Source of the DNA: Alphaproteobacteria bacterium
Lineage (GTDB): Bacteria; Pseudomonadota; Alphaproteobacteria; Sphingomonadales; Emcibacteraceae
DNA: 64,000 bases
Direction of reading: 5' to 3'
Assembly: GCA_002401455.1 (NCBI GenBank)
Contig: NVTE01000004.1
Coordinates: 1-64,000, forward strand
Below, in pieces: positions 21,660-32,099 of the stretch (position 1 is its first letter; each line of letters starts with the position of its first letter). A program made the translations under genes and the position numbers. The notes beneath the pieces were generated by a model. The model was not told where the DNA came from, made no database searches, and saw nothing but the letters and a program-made list of their open reading frames with translations.

Positions 21660-22455
21660 GGGCACCGGGACCTATCGCCCGCGCATCTGGCGACCCGATA
21701 AGTCGTGGGTTGAAGAGCGCACTGTCGCCAGTGAAATCCCCCTCGCCCTGGAATATAACTGTATCAGCCATGCCGTGATGATGGTCTCGCCGATGAATCT
21801 CACCGATTTCGCCCGGGGCTTCAGCCTGACCGAAGGCATCATTGATACCCTGGATGATATCCTGGATATCACGATAACACCCGCCGACAAGGGCCTGATT
21901 GCCGCCCTGGAAATATCGCCTGACTGCTTCAGTCGCCTGGACCAGTTCAAACGAACCCTGGCTGGACGCACCGGCTGTGGGCTCTGTGGAATCGACCGGC
22001 TGGACCATGCCATCCGACCATTGCATCCGGTTATAAGCCAACTTACCGTAAATGCAGAAGTTGTCTATAACAGCATGCAGGCCCTGACCGACCTTCAGGT
22101 ACAAAATAAAAAAACCGGGGCTCTCCATGCCGCCGCCTTTGTCCGCAAAGACGGTGAAATTCTATGCCTGCGAGAAGATATTGGCCGCCATAATGCCCTG
22201 GACAAGCTGATCGGTCATATGATGACGGAAAAGATTGACCCGGCCAGCGGCTTTGCCTTGATCACCAGCCGGTGCAGTTTTGAGATGGTCCATAAATGTG
22301 CGACCTTTGGCATTCCGCTGCTGGCGGCGGTCTCCGCGACCACGGACCTGGCCCTGAAACTAGCGGAAGATGCCGACTTAACCCTGATCGCCTTCACCCG
22401 GCGCGAAGGCATGAATATCTATTGTGACCCCCGGAACAGGCTGCGCTATGACTGA
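21652..22455 (+). CDS. fdhD: Formate dehydrogenase accessory sulfurtransferase FdhD
   Basis: TGCGLCGI (CGxCG), SRCSFEMVHKCATFGIPLLAAVSATT; start MVKGTGTYRPR inside ORF 21583..22455; overlaps the ubiG end by 8 nt. Confidence 0.92.
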   Translation: MVKGTGTYRPRIWRPDKSWVEERTVASEIPLALEYNCISHAVMMVSPMNLTDFARGFSLTEGIIDTLDDILDITITPADKGLIAALEISPDCFSRLDQFKRTLAGRTGCGLCGIDRLDHAIRPLHPVISQLTVNAEVVYNSMQALTDLQVQNKKTGALHAAAFVRKDGEILCLREDIGRHNALDKLIGHMMTEKIDPASGFALITSRCSFEMVHKCATFGIPLLAAVSATTDLALKLAEDADLTLIAFTRREGMNIYCDPRNRLRYD

Positions 22456-22594
22456 AGACTTCACCCATCGCCTGACCATCCTGGCCGGGCAACCGCTGTC
22501 TAAAGCGGCGGGTTACGCGCCGATAGAGTCCTTCACCGTGAAAACCTCAGACAATATTGAGGTTCCCCTGATCAGAATGGGTAAGTCTATTTAA
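22448..22594 (+). CDS. Small ORF (48 aa) translationally coupled to fdhD, function unknown
   Basis: ATGACTGA overlap with the fdhD stop; translation MTEDFTHRLTILAGQPLSKAAGYAPIESFTVKTSDNIEVPLIRMGKSI; below the ORF-track size cutoff. Confidence 0.35.
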   Translation: MTEDFTHRLTILAGQPLSKAAGYAPIESFTVKTSDNIEVPLIRMGKSI

Positions 22595-23210
22595 AGTCAG
22601 AACTCAGATACTGCTCCGCCGCTTCCAGGTCTTCGATCCGGTTGATATTAAAGAACGGGTCGGGGTTCTTGTTGTCCCAGACAACTTCCTTATGAGAGTG
22701 ACGCGCAATCCAGCCCCTGACCCTCCGGTCGCCCTGTTCCAGATAAGCCGCGAGATCTTGCCGTAAGGATACCGCAAACAGGCCCATCACCGGATGAATT
22801 TTATCCCCGGAACGGGCGATCGCAATGGGCATATTCTGAACTGCCCTTAACTGGGCGACATAATCACCCGGAAAGAAGGGGCTGTCACTGGAAAAGGTGA
22901 TAATATGAGCGTATCCCTGGGCCTCAGCTGACGTCATGGTCGCAAGTATTCCGCCGAGTGGTCCGGCATCCGGCACCTCATCTCCGATAATATCCAGGCC
23001 ATAAGCGGCGACCCGCGCCGGATCACCGTTAACATTGAGCATCAGGTCGGGCAGTTGTTTCCGCGCCCGGTGAATGATATGGCCGAGTAAGGTTGTCCCG
23101 CCAAAAGGGGCGAGAAATTTATCAATAGGATAAGAGTGGCTTGAAGGGGAGTCCTGGAATCTGCGCGACTGGCCGCCGGCAATAATGACCCCGAGAGGCC
23201 CCGGGCGCAT
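22587..23210 (-). CDS. mobA: Molybdenum cofactor guanylyltransferase
   Basis: GVIIAGGQSRRF start, DAGPLGGILATM, FSSDSPFFP. Confidence 0.9.
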   Translation of the reverse strand: MRPGPLGVIIAGGQSRRFQDSPSSHSYPIDKFLAPFGGTTLLGHIIHRARKQLPDLMLNVNGDPARVAAYGLDIIGDEVPDAGPLGGILATMTSAEAQGYAHIITFSSDSPFFPGDYVAQLRAVQNMPIAIARSGDKIHPVMGLFAVSLRQDLAAYLEQGDRRVRGWIARHSHKEVVWDNKNPDPFFNINRIEDLEAAEQYLSSDFK

Positions 23211-23212
23211 GA

Positions 23213-23719
23213 TCAGCTGTCCAGCTTGCCAAGGCCCGGCACGGGAAGAATATCAACCCCGTCATTGAGCAGTTCTTCGGTTTCTTCCAAAGTAGCTTCG
23301 CCGTAAATACCGCGGGTTTCGGCATCACCATCATGAATGGCCCGGGCTTCTTTCGCGAAATTCTCGCCCACATATTCACATTCTTTTTTCACATGATTGC
23401 GGTATTTTTTCATGGTGTTATGCATATGCTCCAGGGCGCGTTTCACGTCCTCGGCACTGGCTTCCATGGAATCCGGCACATTGGCACTGGCCGCGACCAT
23501 ATGATCCGCCTTGATAAAATCAGGCCCTGGCCTTGGTCTTCTGTTGCTCTTGGCCGGAATGTTAGGCGACATCAGGGATTTTGAGACGCTGGTGCTGCCA
23601 CAGAAAGGACATTCCACCTGATCGGACATGGCCTGATCCTCATAGGCCTCGCTATTTCGAAACCATGCTTCAAACACGTGATTTTCTTCACACCTGAGAT
23701 CAAAAACGATCATAGTCAA
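23213..23719 (-). CDS. DUF1178 family protein
   Basis: MIVFDLRCEENHVFEAWFRNSEAYEDQ...VECPFCGSTSVSKSLMSPNIP. Confidence 0.88.
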   Translation of the reverse strand: MTMIVFDLRCEENHVFEAWFRNSEAYEDQAMSDQVECPFCGSTSVSKSLMSPNIPAKSNRRPRPGPDFIKADHMVAASANVPDSMEASAEDVKRALEHMHNTMKKYRNHVKKECEYVGENFAKEARAIHDGDAETRGIYGEATLEETEELLNDGVDILPVPGLGKLDS

Positions 23720-23752
23720 CTTCCATTCATCACGTCTGTAACCTTGTTGCGG

Positions 23753-24598
23753 TTACGGTATAATTTTCCGGTCGTGGCTCAGAGACGGAATCCGCGATCT
23801 GGCTTTATCCACCAGGGCCGGATCAATTTCCGCAACAATGACACCCACATCCGTGCCGCCATCATCTATTATATCGCCCCATGGGTCAACTAAAAGTGAC
23901 CGGCCGTAAGTATCACGTCCCTCACCCCGGGCATTGAAATGGCGTCCCGTCTGAGCCGGGGCAAAGACAAAGCTGCCATTTTCAATGGCCCGCGCCCGGA
24001 GCAGAATATGCCAATGGGCCTGGCCGGTGACTTTGGTAAAGGCGGCCGGAACCGCGATCATGCCCGCGCCCCCCTGAGCCAGCCGTCGATACAGATGGGG
24101 AAAGCGCAGATCATAACAGATGCTCAGACCCAGTGCGCCCCAGGGGGTCGCCACGGTCACCGCCCGGTCACCGGCTTGGTACGACCGGGATTCCCGGTAA
24201 CTTTCCCCGCCGGGAAGATCCACATCAAACATGTGAATTTTATCATATTGGTCCGCCACATGACCGTCCGGGGAAAGGACAAAACAGCGGTTGGCGATCT
24301 TGTCCCCCACCTGAATAGCCATAGAGCCGATCACCAGCCAGATGTTGAGCTCTTTCGCCAGTGCCTGAAAGACCGGCAGGCTCGGGTCTTCATCCTGGCC
24401 ATATATTTTGCCGAGCAAGGCTGTGCGGTCCAGTTCCAGCAGCGTCGTCATCTCCGGGGTCAGCACAAGGGTTGCCCCCCGGGCCGCTGCCTCACGGATC
24501 AGACGTTCGGCTGCCGCCATATTTTCCGCCACCTGATTGGTCGAGGACATCTGGACCAGACCAACGGCGAATTTATCCTGCTTGCTTATATCCGCCAT
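23753..24598 (-). CDS. Carbon-nitrogen hydrolase (nitrilase superfamily, Nit-like)
   Basis: LTPEMTTLLEL (Glu), YDKIHMFDVDLPGG (Lys), LGLSICYDLRFPHLYR (Cys) catalytic triad. Confidence 0.92.
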   Translation of the reverse strand: MADISKQDKFAVGLVQMSSTNQVAENMAAAERLIREAAARGATLVLTPEMTTLLELDRTALLGKIYGQDEDPSLPVFQALAKELNIWLVIGSMAIQVGDKIANRCFVLSPDGHVADQYDKIHMFDVDLPGGESYRESRSYQAGDRAVTVATPWGALGLSICYDLRFPHLYRRLAQGGAGMIAVPAAFTKVTGQAHWHILLRARAIENGSFVFAPAQTGRHFNARGEGRDTYGRSLLVDPWGDIIDDGGTDVGVIVAEIDPALVDKARSRIPSLSHDRKIIP

Positions 24599-24852
24599 CA
24601 GCCGAGCAGAGCGTCCAGCTTGCCAGACCTCTCCAGGGCAAAAAGTTCATCACAGCCGCCCACATGTTTGTCGCCGATAAAAATCTGCGGCACGGTCAGG
24701 CCGCCGCGTGACCGGTCAATCATGATCGGGCGCTGGTCCGGGTTTTTACCAATATCAATTTCATCAAATTTCTGGCCTTTTTCCTTCAATAAGGATTTTG
24801 CGCCCACACAATAGGGGCAGAGCAATTTGGTATAAATCGTAATTTTTGTCAT
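24598..24852 (-). CDS. grxC: Glutaredoxin 3
   Basis: MTKITIYTKLLCPYCVGAKSLL (CPYC), TVPQIFIGDKHVGGCDEL; start corrected from ORF 24598..24915. Confidence 0.93.
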   Translation of the reverse strand: MTKITIYTKLLCPYCVGAKSLLKEKGQKFDEIDIGKNPDQRPIMIDRSRGGLTVPQIFIGDKHVGGCDELFALERSGKLDALLG

Positions 24853-24970
24853 AATCGCCACTTCAATATCTAATACAGTCGGCCTTATACTTAGGGTGAC
24901 AGCAAATATTTTCAATAGCCCCCCGCCTTTTCGAGAGCTGTCCTTTTCTCTGGCCCTGATTTTGGCCCCC

Positions 24971-25777
24971 TCAACAGACCCGGGCCAGGGTCACGACCTC
25001 GACCCTTCCGGCCCCGGCCCGTTTGAGAATTTTAGCACAGCCGCCAACGGTCGCCCCGGTGGTATACACATCATCAATCAGAAGGATGGTCCGGTCCCGG
25101 ATTATCTGATCATAGCCCGCGCGCAACCGGAACGCTCCGGCCACATTGCGTTTGCGGCGACCAAAATTGCCATTCTGAGGCGGGGTATGTTTCGCCCGGG
25201 CCAACAGGTCGGGACAATAGTCATAGTTTTTTTTAGCGGCAAAAGCCTGCGCCAGGAGCGCCGCCTGATTATAGCGCCGCTTGCCCAGACGTTTTTTATG
25301 CAGCGGCACCGGCACCACGATAACGCCAGATTTGACCTGCTCCAGAGACAGGGACTGAGCCGCCTGGACCAACAACTGACCGAAAAAATCCACATAGTCA
25401 GTGCGGTCGCCATGCTTGAAAGAAATGATCATCCGCCGCGAGCCGTCATCATAGCGCAGCGCCGCCCGCGCCCGGTCATAGGGCGGGGACTGGACCTGAC
25501 ATTTACCGCAAAGGCTGGCCGCAACCTGAAAATCAAACGGATAGCCACAACAGAGGCAGGCTGGTCCCTGGAGAAAATCCAGTTTCTGCCAGCAATCAGC
25601 ACAGATTCGCCCCTTATTCTGCCCCCCAGCCTGAACGCCGGTGCCGCAGGACAGGCAGCGCGGTGGCAGCAACTGGTCCAACAGGCGGTGGCTCCAGTAT
25701 GTCAGATGGTGGGCCACTTGCTGGCCCATATTCAGGATCAGGCCTTGGCGCAGGTTAGTTTTTTGAGGTACGGTCAT
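24971..25777 (-). CDS. ComF family phosphoribosyltransferase-like protein
   Basis: Paired CxxC cysteines at N-terminus, KRRYNQAALLAQAF, ILLIDDVYTTGATVGGCAKIL PRPP motif. Confidence 0.92.
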   Translation of the reverse strand: MTVPQKTNLRQGLILNMGQQVAHHLTYWSHRLLDQLLPPRCLSCGTGVQAGGQNKGRICADCWQKLDFLQGPACLCCGYPFDFQVAASLCGKCQVQSPPYDRARAALRYDDGSRRMIISFKHGDRTDYVDFFGQLLVQAAQSLSLEQVKSGVIVVPVPLHKKRLGKRRYNQAALLAQAFAAKKNYDYCPDLLARAKHTPPQNGNFGRRKRNVAGAFRLRAGYDQIIRDRTILLIDDVYTTGATVGGCAKILKRAGAGRVEVVTLARVC

Positions 25778-25821
25778 ATTGTAGCTTTTCCCCCGGCGGC
25801 AAAAATGCCATATAAGCAAGT

Positions 25822-26706
25822 ATGACAAAAAAACTGCTTTCTGACAATCCGGCATTTATCTTTGACCGGCAGGCCCTGCGCCGCAACCGGGACCGGGCCG
25901 CGAAAACTTTCGCCGACCATGACTTTTTGCTGTGCGAGGTTGCCGACCGGCTGTATGATAAATATCTCGACATCAATCGGGATTTCACCACGATCCTCGA
26001 TCTGGGCTGTCATGACGGACCGCTGGCCGACCTGCTGAAAGATAAATTTGTCATCCGCCAGGACCTGTCCCGGAAATTCCTCGACCGGACCACCGGCCCC
26101 CGGGTCCAGGCCGATGAAGAATACCTGCCTTACCGGCCGGGCTCGCTCGATCTGGTACTGAGCAATCTCAGCCTGCACTGGGTCAATGACCTGCCGGGCT
26201 GCCTCGCCCAGATCAAGACGAGCCTGAAACCCGATGGCCTGTTTCTCTCGGCCCTGTTTGGCGGCGAGACCCTAAAAGAATTGCGCGCCTGCCTGATGGA
26301 GGCTGAAATGACTGTCCGCGGCGGTGCCAGCCCGCGGATTTCGCCCTTTGTCGGTGTCCGCGATGCCGGCAGCCTGCTCCAGCGCGCCGGGTTTGCCCTG
26401 CCGGTGGTTGATACCGACCGGATCACGGTGACCTATGAGAATGCGTTCAAATTGCTGGCGGAACTGAAGGGCATGGGCGAGGCAAATATCCTGCGTAAAC
26501 GCAGCCGCAGCCTGACGACGGCCCGGATCATGATGGAATGCGCCAGGCTCTATCAGGAAAAATTCGCCGATGACCGGGGCCGGATCACGGTGACCTTTGA
26601 CATCGTCTACCTGATGGGCTGGTCGCCCCACGAAAGCCAGCAAAAACCCCTAAAGCCCGGCCAAGACAAAGTCAGCATGACCGATTTCCTTGGCAAAGAG
26701 AACTAA
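25822..26706 (+). CDS. SAM-dependent methyltransferase (BioC / NDUFAF5-like)
   Basis: ILDLGCHDGPLADLLK, DLVLSNLSLHWVNDLPGCLAQIKTSLKPDGLFLSALFGGETL. Confidence 0.88.
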   Translation: MTKKLLSDNPAFIFDRQALRRNRDRAAKTFADHDFLLCEVADRLYDKYLDINRDFTTILDLGCHDGPLADLLKDKFVIRQDLSRKFLDRTTGPRVQADEEYLPYRPGSLDLVLSNLSLHWVNDLPGCLAQIKTSLKPDGLFLSALFGGETLKELRACLMEAEMTVRGGASPRISPFVGVRDAGSLLQRAGFALPVVDTDRITVTYENAFKLLAELKGMGEANILRKRSRSLTTARIMMECARLYQEKFADDRGRITVTFDIVYLMGWSPHESQQKPLKPGQDKVSMTDFLGKEN

Positions 26707-26736
26707 GGAATAAAGAGTAGCGGCTAAGCCCTCGGC

Positions 26737-27180
26737 CTACAGAAAATCCCTAATCATGGCGATCAGGGGTTCGTCGGCGGGGGGCATGGGGTATTTACTT
26801 AGGTCCTGAATCTTGACCCATTTCAGGCTCTGGCCTTCCTGGGCAGTCAGGATGCCGTCCCAGCGCCGACAGAGGAACATCGGCATCAACAGATGAAAGT
26901 CCTCATACATATGTGAGGCGAAGACAAAGGGCGCCAGGCAAGCCTCGGTCACATCAATATTCAGCTCTTCATTGAGCTCGCGGATCAGGGCGCGTTCCGG
27001 GGTTTCGCCAGCTTCGACCTTGCCGCCGGGAAATTCCCACAGGCCAGCCATGCTTTTGCCTTCGGGCCGCTGAGCCAGCAAAATCCGGCCATCAATATCA
27101 ATCATGATCACCGCCGCCACCAGCAGCAGATTTACCGGACCGGTCGGGCGGCCGGGGACATCGGGACAAAGTTGGCTCAT
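26737..27180 (-). CDS. Nudix hydrolase, MutT-like
   Basis: GLWEFPGGKVEAGETPERALIRELNEELNI Nudix box. Confidence 0.93.
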   Translation of the reverse strand: MSQLCPDVPGRPTGPVNLLLVAAVIMIDIDGRILLAQRPEGKSMAGLWEFPGGKVEAGETPERALIRELNEELNIDVTEACLAPFVFASHMYEDFHLLMPMFLCRRWDGILTAQEGQSLKWVKIQDLSKYPMPPADEPLIAMIRDFL

Positions 27181-27743
27181 ACATCTTTCCTTCTAAGGTC
27201 TTGGGACCAGTCTGCAATCGGCAGCCGGTAATATTCTGAGCAGCCCTCGTTATGGCCACAGCGGGCATAGGCTGGGGGCGGGGTTCCTGCATGTTTAAAG
27301 CCAACTTTTTCCAATATACGCCGGGAGCCGGCATTCTTGGTCGCTGTCTGGGCAACGAAGCGGGTGATGATGCCGCCGTCAAAGCCTGCGCCAATCACAG
27401 ATTTCAGGATTTCCGTGCCCAGGCCCCGGCCCCAGAAATCAGGATGCAGCCAATAGCCAACTTCGGTTTCTGGCGTCTCGGAAAACACCCGGATGCCACC
27501 CACATGACGGCCACTTTCTTTGTCGGTCAGGGCATAGCGGATCGAACTACCGTCCGCAAACTGACGGATCGCCTCGGCAATGGTTTTTTCACCGTCAGCC
27601 CGGGTGAAGGGAAAAGGCACATTGGTCGACAGCCACTGGGTCACGTCCCAGTTGGACAGTATCTCCACATGACCGTCCAGGTCCTGCCAACCATAAGGCC
27701 GCAGGATCAGTCGTTCTGTCTCAATTAAATCGGGGAAACTCAT
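27177..27743 (-). CDS. GNAT-family N-acetyltransferase (RimJ/RimL-like)
   Basis: ETERLILRPYGWQDLDGHVEIL, VGYWLHPDFWGRGLGTEIL. Confidence 0.88.
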   Translation of the reverse strand: MSFPDLIETERLILRPYGWQDLDGHVEILSNWDVTQWLSTNVPFPFTRADGEKTIAEAIRQFADGSSIRYALTDKESGRHVGGIRVFSETPETEVGYWLHPDFWGRGLGTEILKSVIGAGFDGGIITRFVAQTATKNAGSRRILEKVGFKHAGTPPPAYARCGHNEGCSEYYRLPIADWSQDLRRKDV

Positions 27744-27747
27744 TCAG

Positions 27748-28989
27748 TTAACTCCGGTAATCCGCGTTGATGTCAATATAACCGTGGGTCAGATCACAGG
27801 TCCAGACCGTCGCCCGGCCCTCTGCAATGCCCACATCGACGCTGAGCTCAATATCCTGGCCCTTGAAATGACGGGTACAGGCATCTTCGTCATAGCCCGG
27901 CACCGCCATGCCGTCTTCGGTCACTTTTTGGCCGCCAATGATGATCTCGATCTTATCCCGGTCAGCGGCTTCCCCGGCCTTGCCGACCGCCATCACGATC
28001 CGGCCCCAGTTGGCGTCTTCGCCAGCAATGGCGGTCTTGACCAGCGGTGAATTGGCGATGCTGAAGGAAATGACCTTCGCCGCCCGGTCATCCTCGGCCC
28101 CGGTGACAGTGACCGAGATAAACTTTGTCGCCCCCTCGCCGTCTTTGACCACCAGATGGGCCAGCTCCAGTGCAAGGTCGGCAAAGGCGGCGCGGAAATC
28201 CGCCAGCGCCGGATCGTCCAGACTTGTGATCTTGCCGGTTGCGGCCTTGGCCGTGGCAAAGGCCAGCAGCGTGTCCGAGGTCGAGGTATCGCTGTCGACG
28301 GTGATGGCATTAAAGGATCTATCGGCGGTCTCCTTAAGCAGGGCCTGCAGAATATCCTGGGGCAGGTCAGCGTCGGTAAAAATATAAGCCAGCATGGTCG
28401 CCATATCAGGCGCAATCATGCCCGAGCCCTTGGCAAAACCATTGATTTTCACCGGCACGCCGTTGATGGTGGCCGTACGGACCGCGCCCTTGATGAAGGT
28501 ATCCGTGGTCAGGATTGCCCCGGCCGCCGCCGTCCAGTTAGCCGGGGTGAGATTACCAACAACATCCGCCATATGGGCGGTGATTTTTTTATCGTCCAGA
28601 ACTTCGCCGATAACACCGGTGGATGACACATAGACCTGATTAGTATCGCAGCCAAGTTCAGCGGCAAGGACGGTGACAGTGGCCATCATGGCGTCCTCGC
28701 CGGCTTTACCGGTGAAGGCATTGGCATTGCCCGCATTGACCAGCAGACCGCGGGCTTTTTTACCAAGGCTCAGGTTTTGGCGGCACAGACCCACCGGAGC
28801 CGACGCGGTGCGGGAGGTAGTCAGCACGCCAGCGGCGGTCGCCCCGTCCGGAAAAGCAACACACAGCAGGTCATCCCGGTCCTGATATTTCATCTTGGTC
28901 GCCGCCGTGGCCAGCAGCACACCGTCGATTTCCGGAAAATCGGCAAATTCAGTCGGTGCCAGGGGGGAGATTTTTTCTATTTTAGCCAT
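27748..28989 (-). CDS. argJ: Bifunctional glutamate N-acetyltransferase / amino-acid acetyltransferase
   Basis: GMIAPDMATMLAYIFTDADL with autoprocessing Ala-Thr-Met-Leu, ANSPLVKTAIAGEDANWGRI. Confidence 0.96.
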   Translation of the reverse strand: MAKIEKISPLAPTEFADFPEIDGVLLATAATKMKYQDRDDLLCVAFPDGATAAGVLTTSRTASAPVGLCRQNLSLGKKARGLLVNAGNANAFTGKAGEDAMMATVTVLAAELGCDTNQVYVSSTGVIGEVLDDKKITAHMADVVGNLTPANWTAAAGAILTTDTFIKGAVRTATINGVPVKINGFAKGSGMIAPDMATMLAYIFTDADLPQDILQALLKETADRSFNAITVDSDTSTSDTLLAFATAKAATGKITSLDDPALADFRAAFADLALELAHLVVKDGEGATKFISVTVTGAEDDRAAKVISFSIANSPLVKTAIAGEDANWGRIVMAVGKAGEAADRDKIEIIIGGQKVTEDGMAVPGYDEDACTRHFKGQDIELSVDVGIAEGRATVWTCDLTHGYIDINADYRS

Positions 28990-29258
28990 TTAACCATCAA
29001 TTCCATTGGGGGATAGGGGTCCATTTTTGAGCCCCTATACATATTCAAAATCAGAGACCGCAACAACCATATTGTCCATTATTTCCCCGTGAACTCGGGA
29101 AAACATATAATAAGTGTTAATTTATACAGCTTTATAGTGATCTGTCATTGACAGAATGGCAGGACGCTCTTATCTGTTCTAGGTAATTTTTGTAGGTTTG
29201 GGGCAAATGATAAACAATATCAGACGATGACCTCACAACCCTTGATTAAGGAAATGAA

Positions 29259-32009
29259 ATGTTGGGATTGGGCAAACTTGCCAAAAAGATTTTTGGGACC
29301 GCCAATGACCGGTATATTAAAACCCTGCGGCCACAGGTCGACGCCATCAATGCGCTGGAAGACGAGATCAAGAAACTGTCCGATGACGAGCTTCGGGCCA
29401 AAACCGCAGATTTCCGCGCCCGCCTGAAAGACGGGGCCAGCCTGGACAGTCTGCTGGTCGAGGCCTTTGCCACCGTCCGGGAAGCGGCGATCAGAACCCT
29501 GGGCCAGCGTCATTATGATGTCCAGCTGATCGGCGGCATGGTCCTGCATCAGGGCAAGATTTCCGAAATGAAAACCGGCGAGGGCAAGACCCTGGTCTCG
29601 ACCCTGGCAGGCTACCTCAATGCCCTGCCCGAAGGCGGCGTTCACATCGTCACCGTCAATGATTATCTGGCCAACCGGGATTCCGCCTGGATGGGACAGG
29701 TGTTCACCTTCCTCGGCATGACCACGGGATGCATCGTGCCCAACATGGGTGACGAGGACCGCAAGGCTGCCTATGCCGCCGATATCACCTATGCCACCAA
29801 TAATGAGCTCGGCTTTGATTATCTGCGCGATAACATGAAATTCCATCCCGATGCCATGGTCCAGAGACCCCCGGCCTTTGCCATCGTTGATGAGGTCGAC
29901 AGTATCCTGATCGATGAAGCCCGGACCCCGCTGGTCATCTCCGGCCCGACCGAGGATAAATCAGACCTCTATACCGCCATCAATGAGCTCATTCCCGAGC
30001 TCAATGACGAAGATTACGAGATCGATGAGAAGTCCAAATCCGTCTCCCTGACCGAAGAAGGCATGGAGCATCTGGAACAGATCCTGATCAGCCACGACCT
30101 GATCACGGGCGACAACATGTATGACTTTGGCAATGTGGCCGTGGTCCATCATGTGAATCAGGCCATGAAGGCCCATAAGCTGTTCACCAAAGAAAAAGAT
30201 TATATCGTCAAGGGCAGTGAAGTGATCATCATCGATGAATTCACCGGCCGGATGATGGAAGGCCGCCGCTATTCCGATGGCCTGCATCAGGCACTGGAAG
30301 CCAAAGAAGGCGCAGAAATTCAGACCGAAAACCAGACCCTGGCCTCGGTCACCTTCCAGAATTATTTCCGCCTCTATCCCAAATTGTCCGGCATGACCGG
30401 GACCGCCGCCACCGAAGCCGCCGAATTTGGCGAGATTTATGGCCTGGACGTGATCGAAATTCCGACCCATGTTGCCGTCAGCCGGGCCGACGATGATGAT
30501 GAGATCTACCGGACGACAACGGAAAAATTTGAAGCCATCGTCGAACAGATCATCATCTGCCAGAAGGCCGGTCAGCCGATCCTGGTCGGCACGGTCAGCA
30601 TCGAGCGGTCAGAATATCTGGCCGACATGCTGAAAGATCGCAACATCACCCATAATGTTCTGAACGCCAAATTCCATGAGCAGGAAGCCTTTATCATCGG
30701 CCAGGCCGGACGCTATAACGCGGTGACCATCGCCACCAACATGGCCGGTCGCGGTACCGACATTCAGCTCGGTGGTAACCTGGACATGCGCATCGAAGCC
30801 GAGGTTGACGACATCGATGAAACATCCCGCAAGGCGTCAGCCGAGAAAATAACCGCCGAAGTCGCCGCCGAAAAACAAAAAGTTCTTGAGGCTGGCGGGC
30901 TCTATGTTCTCGGCACCGAACGTCATGAAAGCCGCCGGATAGATAACCAGCTGCGTGGCCGGTCCGGACGTCAGGGCGACCCAGGTCATTCCAAATTCTT
31001 CCTGAGCATGGAAGATGACCTGATGCGCATCTTTGGCGGCGAACGCATGGACAGCCTGATGCAGAAATTCGGATTTGAAGAGGGCGAAAGCCTGATCCAT
31101 CCCTGGCTCAACCGGGCGGTGGAAAAATCTCAGGAAAAAGTCGAAGCCCGCAACTATGAAATCCGCAAAAACCTGCTGAAATTCGACAATGTGATGAATG
31201 ACCAGCGCAAAGCCATTTATGACCAGCGCCGGGATGTGATGATCACTGACGACCTGTCCGACACCCTGGGTGATATGCGGGCCCAGGTCGCCGAAGACCT
31301 GGCCACCAATCATATCCCCGCCCGGGCCTATCCCCAGGATTGGGATACAGAAGCCATGAGCGAAGAAGCCATCCGTATCTTTGGCCGGGATTTCGACCTC
31401 AAGGAATGGGTCAAGGAAGAAGGCATCGACGCCGAGGGCTTTGCAGACCGCCTGATTGATGAGGCCGACCGCTTCATGGCCAAGCGCGCCGCCGACATCG
31501 GACCAGAGATCATGCGCCAGGTCGAACGCAGTCTGCTGCTGCAGGCCATTGACCGCTACTGGAAGGAACATCTGGCTCAGCTCGACCATCTGCGTCAGGT
31601 CATTCAGCTGCGCGCCTACGGTCAGCGGGACCCGCTCAATGAATATAAGACCGAAGCCTTTGCCATGTTTGAAAAGATGCTCGATGAGACCCGCGACAAT
31701 GTGGTGACCCTGCTGTCCCATATTGAAATCCAGCCGGCAGAACCCCTGCCCGAACTGGAAGAACCGGACATGAGCGGCTTCGACATCACCCATATTGACG
31801 CGACCACCGGCCATAATGACGCCAACAGCGGCATTGACCTCCATAATCCCAAGACCTGGAAGAACATGCCGCGCAACAGCCCCTGCCCTTGTGGGAGCGG
31901 CAAGAAATACAAACATTGCCACGGCATGGTCCTGCCCAAGGTTGGCCGTAATGACCTCTGCCCGTGCGGCAGCGGCAAGAAATACAAACATTGCCACGGG
32001 GTGCTGTAA
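29259..32009 (+). CDS. secA: Preprotein translocase ATPase SecA with two tandem SEC-C zinc motifs
   Basis: 916 aa; [62 protein letters not shown]-terminus [41 protein letters not shown]. Confidence 0.98.
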   Translation: MLGLGKLAKKIFGTANDRYIKTLRPQVDAINALEDEIKKLSDDELRAKTADFRARLKDGASLDSLLVEAFATVREAAIRTLGQRHYDVQLIGGMVLHQGKISEMKTGEGKTLVSTLAGYLNALPEGGVHIVTVNDYLANRDSAWMGQVFTFLGMTTGCIVPNMGDEDRKAAYAADITYATNNELGFDYLRDNMKFHPDAMVQRPPAFAIVDEVDSILIDEARTPLVISGPTEDKSDLYTAINELIPELNDEDYEIDEKSKSVSLTEEGMEHLEQILISHDLITGDNMYDFGNVAVVHHVNQAMKAHKLFTKEKDYIVKGSEVIIIDEFTGRMMEGRRYSDGLHQALEAKEGAEIQTENQTLASVTFQNYFRLYPKLSGMTGTAATEAAEFGEIYGLDVIEIPTHVAVSRADDDDEIYRTTTEKFEAIVEQIIICQKAGQPILVGTVSIERSEYLADMLKDRNITHNVLNAKFHEQEAFIIGQAGRYNAVTIATNMAGRGTDIQLGGNLDMRIEAEVDDIDETSRKASAEKITAEVAAEKQKVLEAGGLYVLGTERHESRRIDNQLRGRSGRQGDPGHSKFFLSMEDDLMRIFGGERMDSLMQKFGFEEGESLIHPWLNRAVEKSQEKVEARNYEIRKNLLKFDNVMNDQRKAIYDQRRDVMITDDLSDTLGDMRAQVAEDLATNHIPARAYPQDWDTEAMSEEAIRIFGRDFDLKEWVKEEGIDAEGFADRLIDEADRFMAKRAADIGPEIMRQVERSLLLQAIDRYWKEHLAQLDHLRQVIQLRAYGQRDPLNEYKTEAFAMFEKMLDETRDNVVTLLSHIEIQPAEPLPELEEPDMSGFDITHIDATTGHNDANSGIDLHNPKTWKNMPRNSPCPCGSGKKYKHCHGMVLPKVGRNDLCPCGSGKKYKHCHGVL
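31896..31999 (+). repeat. Direct repeat of 29 nt (AGCGGCAAGAAATACAAACATTGCCACGG), copies at 31896..31924 and 31971..31999, encoding the duplicated SEC-C motif
   Basis: Exact match read from the sequence, offset 75 nt (25 codons). Confidence 0.95.
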
Positions 32010-32030
32010 ACCCCTGCAACAGCAAGACAC

Positions 32031-32068
32031 AAAAAAAGCGCTGAGGAGTATCCTTCAGCGCTTTTTTT
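32031..32068. terminator. Bidirectional Rho-independent terminator between convergent secA and accA
   Basis: AAAAAAAGCGCTGAGGA-gta-TCCTTCAGCGCTTTTTTT stem-loop flanked by A and T tracts. Confidence 0.85.
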
Positions 32069-32099
32069 ATTCTTTGGTGTCAGGTGTCAGACTAAAATC

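Noticed and set aside
30837-32030. 397-aa ORF antisense to secA
   Set aside because: Shadow ORF; the plus strand is unambiguous SecA over the same bases and the antisense translation has no recognisable domain.
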